From Sclerurus mexicanus (taxonomy: Eukaryota; Chordata; Aves; Passeriformes; Furnariidae): DNA of 64,000 nucleotides. Position numbers and translations under genes: made by a program. The notes under the pieces are model-generated. The model was not told the DNA's origin. It was given only the letters and a program-made list of their open reading frames with translations, and searched no databases. The stretch spans positions 731,514-795,513 of the forward strand of contig VWZF01005807.1 of the NCBI GenBank assembly GCA_013396755.1, given 5' to 3'. This document shows, in pieces, positions 27,387 through 38,042 of this stretch (positions are counted from its first letter, which is position 1; each line of letters starts with the position of its first letter).

Positions 27387-28200
27387 TGTATAGGGTTTAT
27401 GTGTAAAGGTTTCCGTAGCAAAAGGAGGGGTGTAGATGTTTGGTTTCTGTGAGAATAGACCAGAAGCTGCCTCTGTGTTGTGCAGGGCCAACTTCAACCA
27501 GCTCCAAAATGAAAATGCTGTTGCCCAAAACAGCCAATCAGTGCTGCTAGTGGTGCCTCTGGGACATTTTTTAAAGGGCAAAAATTGCAGCATGGAAGCT
27601 GTGAGAGAGGAGTGAGAATACATGAGAGAAACAGCCCTGCAGACACCCAGGTCAGTACAGAAGGAGAGGAAGGAGATGCTCTGGGCACAAGAGCAGAGAT
27701 TTCCCAGCAGCCTGTGGTAAAGACCATGGTGAGGCAGGCTGTGCCTCTGCAGCCTGTGGAGGTCCATGGTGGAGCAGAGATCCTGCAGCCCCCACGCTGA
27801 AGCAGGTGTATATGCCCTGAACAAAGTCCATGCTGGAGCAGGCTCCTGCAGGAGCTGTGGTTTGTGGAGAGGAAGCCACGCAGGAGCAGGTTTTCTGGCA
27901 TGAGCTGTGGCTGGTGGGGCACCTGTCCTGGTGTAGTCCATTCCTGAAGGACTGTGGCCCATGGGAAGGACCCACATTTCAGCAGTTTGTGAATGACTGT
28001 CTCCCGTGGGAGGGACCCCACACTGAAGTAGGGGAAGAGTGTAAGAAGGGAATAGGAGAGAGGAAGTGTTATTGACTTACCACAATCCCATTCCTCCTCT
28101 CTTTATGTGGCTCTGGGGGAGGAGGCAGAAGGGTCAGGAGTGAAGGTGAGACTGGGAAAAAGGGAGAGTGAAGATAAGGTGAAGATGAGATTACAGATTC
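27387..28200 (+). mobile_element. avian endogenous-retrovirus-type solo LTR, copy 1, right end decayed
   Basis: The left end TGTATAGGGTTTATG matches the remembered start of a common avian LTR (TGTATTGGGTTTG...). It is followed in order by 'agaaacagccctgcagacac' near 27630, 'taaagaccatggtgaggcag' near 27718, 'gaggtccatggtggagcaga' near 27760, several degenerate units of the type 'acc cac...ctggagcag / ctg...cccgtgggaagga' at about 27790-28035, and 'ggggaggaggcagaa' near 28113. Similarity fades after about 28200, although an A/T-rich stretch to about 28260 may be decayed U5. Sense orientation is inferred as +. I see no internal gag, pol or env sequence. The same family recurs inverted at 37.2-38.0 kb. 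The class is probably ERVL-like, but that rests on memory. Long minus-strand frames here come from its GC-rich repeat composition. Confidence 0.85.
27790..28035 (+). repeat. degenerate tandem units inside LTR copy 1
   Basis: The LTR contains several units of roughly 30-60 bases built on a 'cac...gagcag' core followed by 'ctg...cccgtgggaagga'-like sequence. In the remembered family consensus these units vary in number between copies. Here they are diverged but still in register. Confidence 0.65.
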
Positions 28201-28249
28201 TCATACCCATGAATTCAAATAATTTGGACAGTTATTGGATTATTTTTTC

Positions 28250-28673
28250 TTAAAATTAACAGGATGATGAGATATCAAAAGTTCTTTTAGTGTATTTCTG
28301 AATGTAGAATTCAGAAACAGTAAGGAGAAAAAAAAGACAAAGAGATAGACGAAAAGGAAATCTCACAAGGAAGATGACTATGTGTCCAGGAGTAATGTAA
28401 ATGTGAATGTAAATGTGGGACTGGGTAAAAGATAAGTTTGGATAAGACATACAGCAACTGAGAAAAAGTCAGAGAAAAGATGGAGAATGTATACTGTTGT
28501 GTGAAAGGAAAGCAGGAAAGACATTTGTTGAGGAAAGGAAAACAGAAATTGAAAGGTTCACAGGTAAGGGAGAACAGGAATTAAAGCGAGATGCTTGTAG
28601 TGGAGGAAAAGACTGTAAAATCAAAAGAAATATTAAGGTAAAGATCTGAATAAGGAAAGAAGAATCATGAAAT
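28250..28673. repeat. purine-rich stretch with a TGTAAA/TGTGAA micro-repeat
   Basis: The + strand is strongly enriched in A and G for over 400 bases, with many GAAAGG, AGGAAA and GAGA words. A short six-base repeat (AATGTA/AATGTG) lies at about 28393-28417. No gene or transposon family is recognised. Confidence 0.6.
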
Positions 28674-28720
28674 AATCTTTAAGGTCCCTTCCAACCTAGG
28701 CCTTTCTATAATTCTATAGT
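28674..28720 (+). mobile_element. CR1 tail stub
   Basis: 'ctttaaggtcccttccaacc' followed by a decayed TTCTATAATTCTATAG tail is the last ~50 bases of a CR1 in + orientation. It is a very short 5'-truncated insertion. Confidence 0.85.
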
Positions 28721-30479
28721 CAAAGATCACAAAATTACATGCTCTGAGAAAACAATGAGATAAAACAAAGTTGTTTTTGTTTATGCTTCTGTCTTTATGA
28801 ATTTCTTAGTCTTCATCTTTAGCCTTACAAAGTGGAAAGGAGAATGTTTACAGCTATTATTGTCCAGGACTTGTGTGCATTTTTCTTAATTTAGAACACT
28901 ACATGTCTCTGAAGTTGACACACCTTTTTTTAGCTGTTAGCCAACAACTCTAAACATGAAAGTGATTTTATTAGCTCAGTTTTGCAAATTAAAGTAGGGA
29001 CTAATGTTTTTCTTGGTGCTTCAGTGCAGTCACAGTGATAAAGCCAGGATAACCATATTCGAAACACTGAAATTTTAGACTCAACCTGCTTTCATTTTAC
29101 TTGTACAGTTGTTGAAATATTTTACATTTATACTTGTTGAGATGAGTGTTGAAGCTCACGGAAGGAGAGTTGGGCTTGGATTTAACTATGGTATATATCT
29201 TCAATTTCCATCAGTGTTTCTCGCTTAACAGTAGAGGACAACTCTTCAGCAAGCATCTGCAGTGTCAGTAATTCCATTAACAAAGAAGCCACTGTATTAT
29301 CAACATACTGTAGCTTCATTTTAATGTGTCATTTGCACTTCAAAGTCACATAACTTTTATTATGGTAAATCAATTAAAACTATTTCTCATGATAATTTAT
29401 CTTCTACAGAGTTTATCATCTCAGAGAATGCAATATTTCCCAATTTAACTTCCAAGACAAAAGTGATGTAATTTGAATGCCTTTTACTGAGCTTATTAAG
29501 CATAAAGATCACAGAAATTTCAAACCCTGAAAGATAACTGTTTCATCTATGTGATAAAATGGAAGTCACATTTTAGTAGCTTACTGGAGGTAGTAGGAGA
29601 CAGTATGCTAATTAGTAATATAACCTCATTTACTCATTTGGTATGTCTCTTGTTTTAAATGATAGTCTGTCTAGAACAGATATCCAGCTTGATACAAATA
29701 TGAAAAGGAAACCAAGTGAAGCTACTGTATATTCAATAAAGCTGCATGTAGCATTCATTTGATTATGCTTTTCTTTGTGTATTTATAATTCAGGAATCAC
29801 CTTGAAATAAAGTAAGCATTTTCAAAGATCTTGCAGTGAAGAACTGAGGTCCATTTAGAAAAATTCCCATTCAGAAGGAATAGATGGGTCAGATCCTCAA
29901 TTAACAAAAATTGTCACAACTCCAGGGAAGTCAGGAGAAAAATGTCAATGTGCATACAGGAGCTGAAAATCTGATGATGTACAAGTGTTAAAAAAAACCA
30001 TGAAAACTTGAAAAAAAAACCACCAAAAAACCATGAAAAAGTCAACCAGTGTACAACCACCATCCTCTTGAAATCTTGAAGAACTCAAATGAGATGAAAA
30101 TTTCTTCTGTCTTAAGTGAATGTATTTGAATATGACTGTTTCTTTAGTAGCAGGCGGCTTGATTTTCTTATGCCTTTTTTTTTTTTCCCCAAATATGCTT
30201 GGGGCACCTGTCTTCTGACTTGTACTCTGTTTTGTGCTCTTGGCTATTCACAAGGTTTTGAAAATGCTGACAGTCTCTAATTGCTGTGTCTTCTCCTTCT
30301 GAAAATGCTGGGTTCACACACTGCATTATAATGTGAGAGAAACTAACAAATAAGAAAATAATAGCCCTGGACTCTCTTAAAATTAGACCATGCAAATGTA
30401 CACAGAGCAACACCAAAAATAGTCCCAAACAGCCAGTCAGGCCTCCGGTCCCTTTTTTTGACACTGCACTATCAGTAAA
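28721..30479. other. AT-rich unique sequence, no gene recognised
   Basis: The stretch at about 29210-29600 has no low complexity and no repeat similarity and could be conserved noncoding DNA, but this is untested. An A-rich run with CC interruptions lies at 29990-30045. It is the one clear tract whose A/C-rich strand is the + strand. Confidence 0.55.
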
Positions 30480-30730
30480 TAATTGCAGAACCTAAGCCCT
30501 AGACTTTGCTCAGCAGGGAAAGGGAGAGCTGTTACTGGGGAGTGTGTGCCATTTGTTGGCCTGCGGCTCATGGTTCACACACATTGGTGCGTGGCAGCGC
30601 TTAACTGCAGTATGTGTTTTTGGCTGCGGTAAGATAACTGGGAACACTGGGCTGCCCTTTGAGCTAAAGCACAGTACAGAGGTTTACACAGTATTTAGAG
30701 CTTTCGCATAAATTAAAACCCCTTGACTCG
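30480..30730. promoter_or_regulatory. CpG-bearing, GC-raised unique segment (candidate regulatory element)
   Basis: At least six CpG dinucleotides (near 30564, 30590, 30598, 30627, 30705 and 30729) fall within about 170 bases, in surroundings where CpG is very rare. Local GC is higher than the flanks. I see no CR1, LTR or SINE similarity. Retained CpGs in an AT-rich desert suggest either low germline methylation (enhancer or promoter-like) or a relatively young insertion of unknown family. No TATA box or open frame supports a specific gene. Confidence 0.3.
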
Positions 30731-32777
30731 GCTTCTTTTTTATCTTTGTTTCTGAAACTGGAGTGTAAGGAGGTGCTTCTACCATAGATGGAGTTTATGC
30801 TTATGTTTCACGTGACAAGGATGCTTCTCTGAAGTTACCATTTATGTACTCTGGAAGACTAAAATGCTGAAAGTAATCTGTCTCAGTTACTCTACAGTAC
30901 TTATGCTGGGAAAAAAAAAATAATTCTGTGTCTTACTATGCTGCCTTGCTCATAAAAGTACAGCAATGTCTTATTGATTCACTCTTTTGACTGTAAGATC
31001 CGGAGATCTGGAGGATCTACGTGAAAGGGATGATGAATATATGTATGTAAAAAGAAAATTTGGACTGAAAATCTGCCTTAATGGTGTGATTTATTGGACT
31101 ACATTATAGTCTCCCAAGAGAGGGAGTAGAAGTCCCATTAAATAATGAAAAAACACATCTCCTGAGGACTAGAACATATGGGAACTAAACATAGGAAAAC
31201 TGAACAGATTTTATCTAAGCTAGAACTGACCATTTTCTCCTGTCATTACTGTATTCCCAAAGGAGCAGCAGAACAGATACATAACATTTTCCTACCATTT
31301 GTGTTTGTATGACATAAACAGTATGAAGTATGTTCTAAAATAATTTCCCTTGATGATGATTATTTGTTACTATGCAAAGTAACTGGTTTAATAGTAGGAG
31401 TATTGTCCTTAAATTAATAATATCATGTTATGGCCATTTAAGGAAGCAAAAAATGAGCCATTCTTTTGTATAATCGGCATGGAAAGTGCTTGCTTAAGAG
31501 TCGTGTATTTAAGACTTGTATTTGCACAAATGGAAGGGAGCTTTGCTATTGGCTTCACTGGCAACAGTCAAAGTCTCATTTTCTCAGGATATGCTGAGAC
31601 CTTTTTGGGACTGGTTGTATTTGACTTTGTTCAATATACAGAAGAAAATGCTTAGTATCTCATTGACAAAATCCATTTGGTCTAGGCCTATTCACTGCTG
31701 AAGTCATTACTTTCCTATTAACATATAGAGAACAGAATTACATATTTAAGGACCCAAATATCCCTTGCTTTGTATTTGGTTTAGTCATCTCTACTTTTGA
31801 AAATGAGTACAGAATCCTGCTCTATCACTGCTTTTGGGCTTACAATGCAGTGGTTTTTCCTTTGCTTTGATAACAGAGGAGTCTCATCAACATTCTATAT
31901 TTCAGCTACTGGAGAACCCACTTATGGAAGGTTACTTATAAGAATTCTTTCTTCATACACTAGAATTATGCATCAAGACATTTGGACTATAATGCAAAAA
32001 GCTGCCTATCTATTATATTACCACCTGAATGTGTTATTAAAATGTTACTGGAGTGCTGCACTTTGATGATTTCATGCAGTCAGAATCCAACGAACAGCAT
32101 TTTAGAATCCCATCTTTGCATTACTATTTTTAAGGGTATTGATTTTTTTCTAATAGCCTTTCTGAACTGTTTCTTGGGTTCAATGAGGTTTCTTTATTCC
32201 CTAATTACAGAAAGCTTACTGAAGATAATACTTTCCTGAAAGACCTTTTTTCAGTTTAGTTTTGCTTTGATATACTCACATTTATGTAAATAAAGATCTG
32301 TTTACTCAGTTTCAATATACAGTAGTCTTAAATCAGAGAAAGCTCATAATAAATATGAAACTAGAACATTCCTTTTTGTAAACACATCTGCAAGCCTGAC
32401 TGCATCTCACTAAGCATTTTATAGGTTCATTACACTACTTGGCTCACATTGAAGTCACCTCAAATTTTATTTTTATTTTTTTCTAACCATCATATGAATA
32501 AACTTTGGCTTCTGTTTAGACTGGAAAAGATCCAGTATCTGCTTATAATCTACAGATTCAGGAAAACATAATGGTTATTACTGGTAGTAAGGCATTTCTC
32601 TACACCTGTGTGTGACATTCTAAACTTTAGTGGGGTCAGGAGAGGTGCCACTTACTAGAACTGCATCATGTATTTTATGTAGAGACCTGAAGCTTAAAAG
32701 AATTACCTTTCACTTGTGTAAATGTGAAAAGTTTGAAGCAAAATTAACTGACAGGCATAAATATGTAACCAGGTGGT
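30731..32777. other. AT-rich unique sequence, nothing recognised
   Basis: No gene or repeat family seen. A small cluster of GATC sites forms a nested palindrome near 30996-31018. Confidence 0.6.
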
Positions 32778-32819
32778 TATATACATACATACAAAAATAC
32801 ATCCATCCATATATATATG

Positions 32820-32863
<44 letters not shown>

Positions 32864-32864
32864 C
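32778..32864. repeat. compound microsatellite (ATAC)n (ATCC)n (AC)10 (AT)11
   Basis: ATAC and ATCC units lead into AT repeats, then AC repeats at about 32820-32840 and AT repeats at 32841-32862. The alternating purine-pyrimidine run is long enough to be length-polymorphic and to favour unusual DNA structure. Confidence 0.96.
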
Positions 32865-33045
32865 AAAACCAACCTACAAGGGTTGGTTTCAGAACATGCT
32901 GTTGCTATAGTTTGACCAAGGGTCCAGATAACAATTACAACAATTGTTTGTTTATTTCAGTTCTTTTTTTCTTCCCTTACAGCTTGGGTGTAATTGGAGT
33001 TTAATCATTAGCTGCCTAAGAACTGTTTTAAGAAGCTGTTTAGAA

Positions 33046-33107
33046 CAGCCTAGATGATCTTTAAGGTCGCTTTTAAACCAAACCATTCTATGAATCCATG
33101 ATTCCGT
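33046..33107 (+). mobile_element. CR1 tail stub
   Basis: 'tagatgatctttaaggtcgc', 'aaaccaaaccattctatgaa' and a decayed ATCCATGATTCC tail are the CR1 3' terminus in + orientation, with only about 60 bases retained. Confidence 0.88.
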
Positions 33108-35320
33108 GTATGACATCTAAGAGTACATGAAGGCATTCTTAAGAATGCATGATCAATATAATGAGACATATATAGTGTATACTGAAGGATGCTATACTTT
33201 GCAAAACCATTGTCTTCTGTGTAAACTCACCACTTGCAACAATGGCAATGCCAAGTCCATCAGTGGACTGTGTTGTAGCTCACAAGATTCTTTCATGCAT
33301 AAAAAGCAATTAATGCCTTACCAGCATGAACAGGATGTTACTGGTGTTATTTAAATTTTATTACATTTATAATAGTAATAATGATAGTTATAAGTTCTTA
33401 TTTGCAGCTAGCTAACTCAGAAATTTTTGAAGGACAGTGTCATAAGAATTGCATTTTACAAGACTGATATTGGAACTTAGCTACTTGGTCAGCTGGATTG
33501 GAAAATTTTAATTTGTCAGTGTGGAGTGTTGTAAAAAGTCAATTTACTTAAGATCAATCATGTCCTACTTTTGTTTGGTTGTATGTAGAACTGTCTAAAA
33601 TCTTGAAAAAAGATACACAAATAATTTACTTAATCTTGGCACTGCTTGTAAATCTTCAAGTAATAACTATTTATTAAATATTTACTTGAGGTGAAAATTA
33701 GACTTCAGTAACTGAAAAAAGATTCAAAGATGCTTGGATCTGTAAAGCTTTTTTTTTCTTTAAATCTAAACTTTAAACCAGTCTCTTGAGATTCATCTTG
33801 TTTCTGTGAGCCCTAGGGAATAGCAGGAAATTCATACATATTTAATATTAGTCAAATCAACCAATGCAGTAACCATGCTAAAGGAACAATTATGCAGACT
33901 ATTTATGTAAATATGGAATAGAACTTGCATGTTTTTATTTAGAACATTGGAAAGACTTGTAAATTATTTAATTTAAGAAGACATGTTTTGGAGTAATTTT
34001 GAGCAATTTATTTACAATATATATATCATAGAAAAATATTTTAATATATTTGTATTTAATATTAATTTCAACCATAACTAGTTTAAGACTAGTATAATAT
34101 TTAGAGAACTGTATTGCTTTGTCTTTTATTGAAAATACACAAAAATATCTGTTTGTGCCAGAAAGAATTTATTTAATATTTTATTTAAGAAACTTTTTTT
34201 TTAATTGAAGAGGTGTAGCAAAATCATTTAACTCTGTGTTTTTAATAATAACAGCATTTTTAAAGCATATAGGAACTTTAAAAATCTGGAAATATGTTTT
34301 ATATTTTCCTGATCTAATCTAATGGTGAAGAATGATGCATATTTTAATGAGACTGGAAACCAGTCTCCAGTTATCTTCCATCTCCTAGATATGCTTCTAG
34401 AGTAAAAGCAAAAGGTATTCACAAAAAACACAAATTCAACATTTCAGAAACTCCTTTCTTATTTTAGTGTCATAGTTATTCCTCAATTATTCATGTTTCT
34501 TGTGAAGTCTCTTATTAGCTGAAGAAACTCTTGTCTTCAGAGACATTTGCACTGAAACATGGTGAAGAAACAATGTCAAGAATTAAGGTCACAGAAAGAT
34601 CTTTGGAATCTCTGTGCTATTCAAAAACTTAATTCTGAGAAGGGTCAGAGAATTCTTGTTAATTTAGGTCAGTTCAGAACTTCACAGCTATTCTATCTGT
34701 TGCTTTCCTGGAAAAAGGAGATAACTGACTTGTCAGTAAACAGGTCTTCTATGTCAAAATGTGGGAGACTTTCATTATCAGTTGATTTGACAAAGCCATT
34801 TTGGGCGTTTGTTCTGGCCAGGTATAGTCTAAAGCTTAGACATCTAGATTATTTTACAGTCACTTTTCTGACTCATTTGATATGTATGTTAAGATGTATT
34901 TTGCACTACACATGAAAGCTTTTCATTGACTGTAAAGTGAACCCAGGATGACTAGCTCACCTAGTCACTCAACTAAATTCAGTGGAAGTACCTGCAATGT
35001 AAACACCTGTATTTACCCCTGCTAACTCTCTATGCAATTACACCTCAGCTTCCCTAGGTCTGTACAGATACCTGGTGGCCTAGAACTTTGCTAGATTGAT
35101 TTTAGTGTCAGCCAACACTTTGGGTTGATCCCAAAAGGATATAGTTTGCCTCTCCAAAAAAAGGAAAGAAAAAAAAAAAAAAGGATAAAATGAGGGGTAT
35201 GTTTCAGCCTGTACAGTTTCGAGCCATATAGGTTGACAAGGTTAGTTAAAACTGTCTCAAATCGGGTCCTTCAATTAAAAATCCCAACTTGTGAGCTGAA
35301 AATCTGAAAACTTAAATGTG
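33108..35320. other. very AT-rich unique sequence, nothing recognised
   Basis: No gene or transposon seen. 33.9-34.25 kb is especially A/T-rich. A poly-A-rich run lies at 35156-35182. A 118-codon frame at 34559-34915 has no recognisable similarity. Confidence 0.6.
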
Positions 35321-35576
35321 CACAGAATCACAGAATGAGCTAAGTTAGAAAAGACCTCTGAGATCATCAAGTCCAACCTTTGACTGAACACCATGTCAAC
35401 TAGACCATGGCACTCAGTGCCACATCCAGTCTCTTCTTAAATACCTCCAGGGACAGTAACTCCACCGCCTCTCTGGGCAGCCCATTCCAATGTCCTTTCA
35501 CTCTCTCTGAAAAGAACTTCTTCCTAATGTCTAACCTAAACTTCCCTTCCCTGCCACAGCTTAAGGGCTGTTATTT
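35321..35576 (-). mobile_element. CR1 LINE fragment, minus orientation
   Basis: Read on the + strand it begins CACAGAATCACAGAATGAG (the reversed tail), then 'gacctctgagatcatcaag', 'tccaacc', 'ctctgggcagcccattccaa' and 'cttcttcctaatgtctaacc'. This is the reverse complement of the CR1 3' region. It is 5'-truncated at about 35576 and about 255 bases long. Confidence 0.95.
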
Positions 35577-36786
35577 CTTCTGAGAGGTGCATAGACATGG
35601 CTGAAATCCCACCAGATTTCGGAAACTAGTCCTTTTCCCATCAGTCCTTTTCCTTTTTTATCAGTGGCTATTTTTGGTTGTTTGTAAGCTGGGGAAAAAA
35701 AAGTAAGATAAAAAGCAGTCTTAGGGACAAGGCCAGAATTTAGGAACCATCTTTCTGAGATCAGTTTAGCATTTAGGCTCTCAGTTCCAGTTCCTGGGTT
35801 GTATTCATAAACTTCTGGTGTTTGGGAATTAAATTAACAAGTAGTTAATTTCCTCTGTAATTTCAGTGTTTCTCTTAATTCCCACAAACAGAAATAACCA
35901 CTTTTTTTTTCATTTATTTCACATAGAATTTGGCCAAAAAAATTTCCTAACACCATTTAGCTTTGCTTTTGCCTTTTCAGGGAAAACAAAAAGACGTATT
36001 TGTACCTGAGAGGCATGGTGTTATGAGCCTTGCAACTAATATCCCTTCCTTTACTGCTATTTTATGCTTCTGCTCTGTTTCACATTCTAGAAAAGCCTAC
36101 AGTGCTAAAGTAAAATTAGAGAGCAGTACTAATTGAAGATCAGCTGGAAGAAATCAATAAAGACATTACTGTGTATTAACTGTTACTGTTATCCTAAAAA
36201 AAAAAATTGGTTCACCGTTCATTCCAGAAAGAATAAAAAAAAAAATAAAAATTGATGTGATACATTCCTGAGCAAAACAATGTAAAATATGAAACTTCAG
36301 TAACCACAAAAAGATATAAGAACAATTTTACCTGCTGTGAACAAATGCTTCATATTGTAAACCAGAGAAAGTCATGCAGCAATCCAGACTGGCAACTGCA
36401 GTGACGTGGATTTCCAAATATAATTTAATTATTTCACAATCAGAAAATTGGTATTCATTTTTACATGAATACACATGGGATTAGTACTTTTAAAAACACT
36501 ATGTCACTGTTTTCATTGTTTACTTTCCAATACTTTAATTTGCTAATTATTAACTGAGCTACTCAGTACTGAGTTCATACTATTGGATATTTTGATTGAT
36601 GATGTTTCTTTGACTGGAATGATATTATTCCATCATACCGGAACTTAATAAAGGGGTTTTTTTGTTGTTGTTGTTCTGTTAGTAGGGTAATAGATACTTT
36701 TCAAATGTCTATCTTTTCTCCTCTTTAACTTCTAACAGCGTGAACTTTCTATCAGACCCCCATCTAGAAAAAATGAGTTCTAGTCT
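35577..36786. other. AT-rich unique sequence, nothing recognised
   Basis: No gene seen. A-rich runs occur near 36195-36250 and a TTG run near 36656-36676. Confidence 0.6.
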
Positions 36787-36831
36787 ACTCAAGACTACAG
36801 AGTTACACTGATTTACATGGGAATCTGTCCC
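36787..36831. repeat. possible relic of an ancient amniote palindromic repeat
   Basis: 'gagttacactgatttaca' followed by 'gggaatctgtccc' matches, from memory, one arm of a short palindromic element common in turtle and crocodile genomes (arm ending in 'gatttacaccagctgaggatctggccc'-like sequence, split here for brevity). Only one arm survives. The rest would have decayed or been lost. No family name is claimed. Confidence 0.4.
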
Positions 36832-37176
36832 AAATAATTATATTTACTAAATATATTTAATAATATTTTAATTATGTTTTAAATTGATGTAGGGAAAACA
36901 ATCCTTAAATCTTTTCTGATTGGAAAACATTTGTTAGAAACTCTAAGAAACACTGTAGGATTTTCAGGGTATTACTACACAACTTTAATAATAATTCAGT
37001 TTGGTTTTACAACAAATAAAAACCCCCAGCATCACTACAGTAACTTTTAACGTTAACTAAAATGATACTATCTTGGTAATTGCATTATAGACAACAATTA
37101 TTTTGGGGTTTTTTTTGGTTTGTTTTAATATAAATTATTAGTCATGTACCTAAAATGGTGTGTGTACATAGGCATA

Positions 37177-38042
37177 GGTGATTTGACCTTGGCTGGCTGC
37201 CAGATGCTGACTCAGCTTCTCTTGCATGTCTTCTCAACAGGACAGGGCAGGTGGAAAGGATGAGTCAAGATACAGACTGAGGATCACTTACCAATGTCTG
37301 TCACAGGCAAAATGGACTTAATTTGGGGAAAATTAATTTAAATTACTGCCAATTTATTAATAATATATTTCGATGGAGAAAAACAAAGATAAAAACTAAA
37401 AATACCTTTGGCTCTGCTCCTTTTTCCTGGATTCAACTTCAGTCCTTCATTTCCAATTCCTCAACCTTCCTACCTTCCAGTGTGATGCACTGTGATGGGG
37501 TATGGGGGATGTAGTCTGTCCACAACAGTTCCTCTCTGCTGATCCTTCCTCCTCCTAAAGGCCTTCTTCCCAAGACCAGGTTGGATGGAGTTTTGAGCAA
37601 CCTGGTCTACCAGAAGATGTCCCTGGCAGAGCGATTGGAACTAGATGACCTTTCAGGTCTCTTCCAACCCAAACTGTTCTGTGATTCTATGTTTTTCCTC
37701 TGCTCCAGCTTGGGGCCTTCCATGGACGGCAGTCTTTCAGGATGAACCGGCTCCACTATGGTCTCTCCCATGTGCTCCAGGGGAATTTGTCCTCTATCTT
37801 GTGGAACACTGTCTCTCCTTCTTCCTCTTTGACCTTGATGACTTGCTGGGCTGTTTTTCACATTTTCCCCATTTCTCCTCTGCTATTCAGCATTTTGCCA
37901 TTTCTTAAATATGTTTTCCCTGAGGCACCACAACCTTGGGTGCAGGGCTCAGCTGTGCCCTGAGTTGGGTCCACTGGAACCAGATGGAACTGGCTCACAT
38001 AGGCCCTTGCAGCACCTGGACAACTACACCAAATACAGTACA
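37177..38042 (-). mobile_element. avian endogenous-retrovirus-type solo LTR, copy 2, interrupted by a CR1
   Basis: This is the same LTR family as at 27.4 kb, inverted. The + strand reads GGTGATTTGACCTTGGCTGG (reverse of the LTR 3' end), 'gatcacttaccaatgtctgt', 'ggggaaaattaatttaaatt', then an inverted AATAAA at 37353-37358. After the nested CR1 come 'ctctgctccagcttggggcc' and 'ggctccactatggtctctcc', and the end ACCAAATACAGTACA, the reverse of the TGTATTGGG start. Both termini can be placed, so it looks like a full solo LTR shortened in its internal repeat zone. No internal retroviral genes are next to it. The two LTR copies are in opposite orientation and cannot bound one provirus. Confidence 0.85.
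37578..37691 (+). mobile_element. CR1 tail nested inside LTR copy 2
   Basis: 'aggttggatggagttttgag', 'agaagatgtccctggcagag', 'aggtctcttccaacccaaac' and the terminal TTCTGTGATTCTATG form a 5'-truncated CR1 in + orientation. LTR sequence resumes on the right with 'cctctgctccagcttggg', so the CR1 landed in an LTR already in place. This fixes the order: LTR first, CR1 second. Confidence 0.93.

Noticed and set aside
27381..28021. Minus-strand open frames of 198, 175 and 107 codons
   Set aside because: They overlap LTR copy 1 and arise from its GC-rich, stop-poor repeat units. The same DNA is open in several frames and no domain is recognisable.
32630..33004. 124-codon plus-strand frame
   Set aside because: It includes the compound microsatellite translated as Thr-His and Ile-Tyr repeats, then runs into a pyrimidine tract.
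27387..38042. A single provirus bounded by the two LTRs
   Set aside because: The LTRs are in opposite orientation and no gag, pol or env sequence lies between them.
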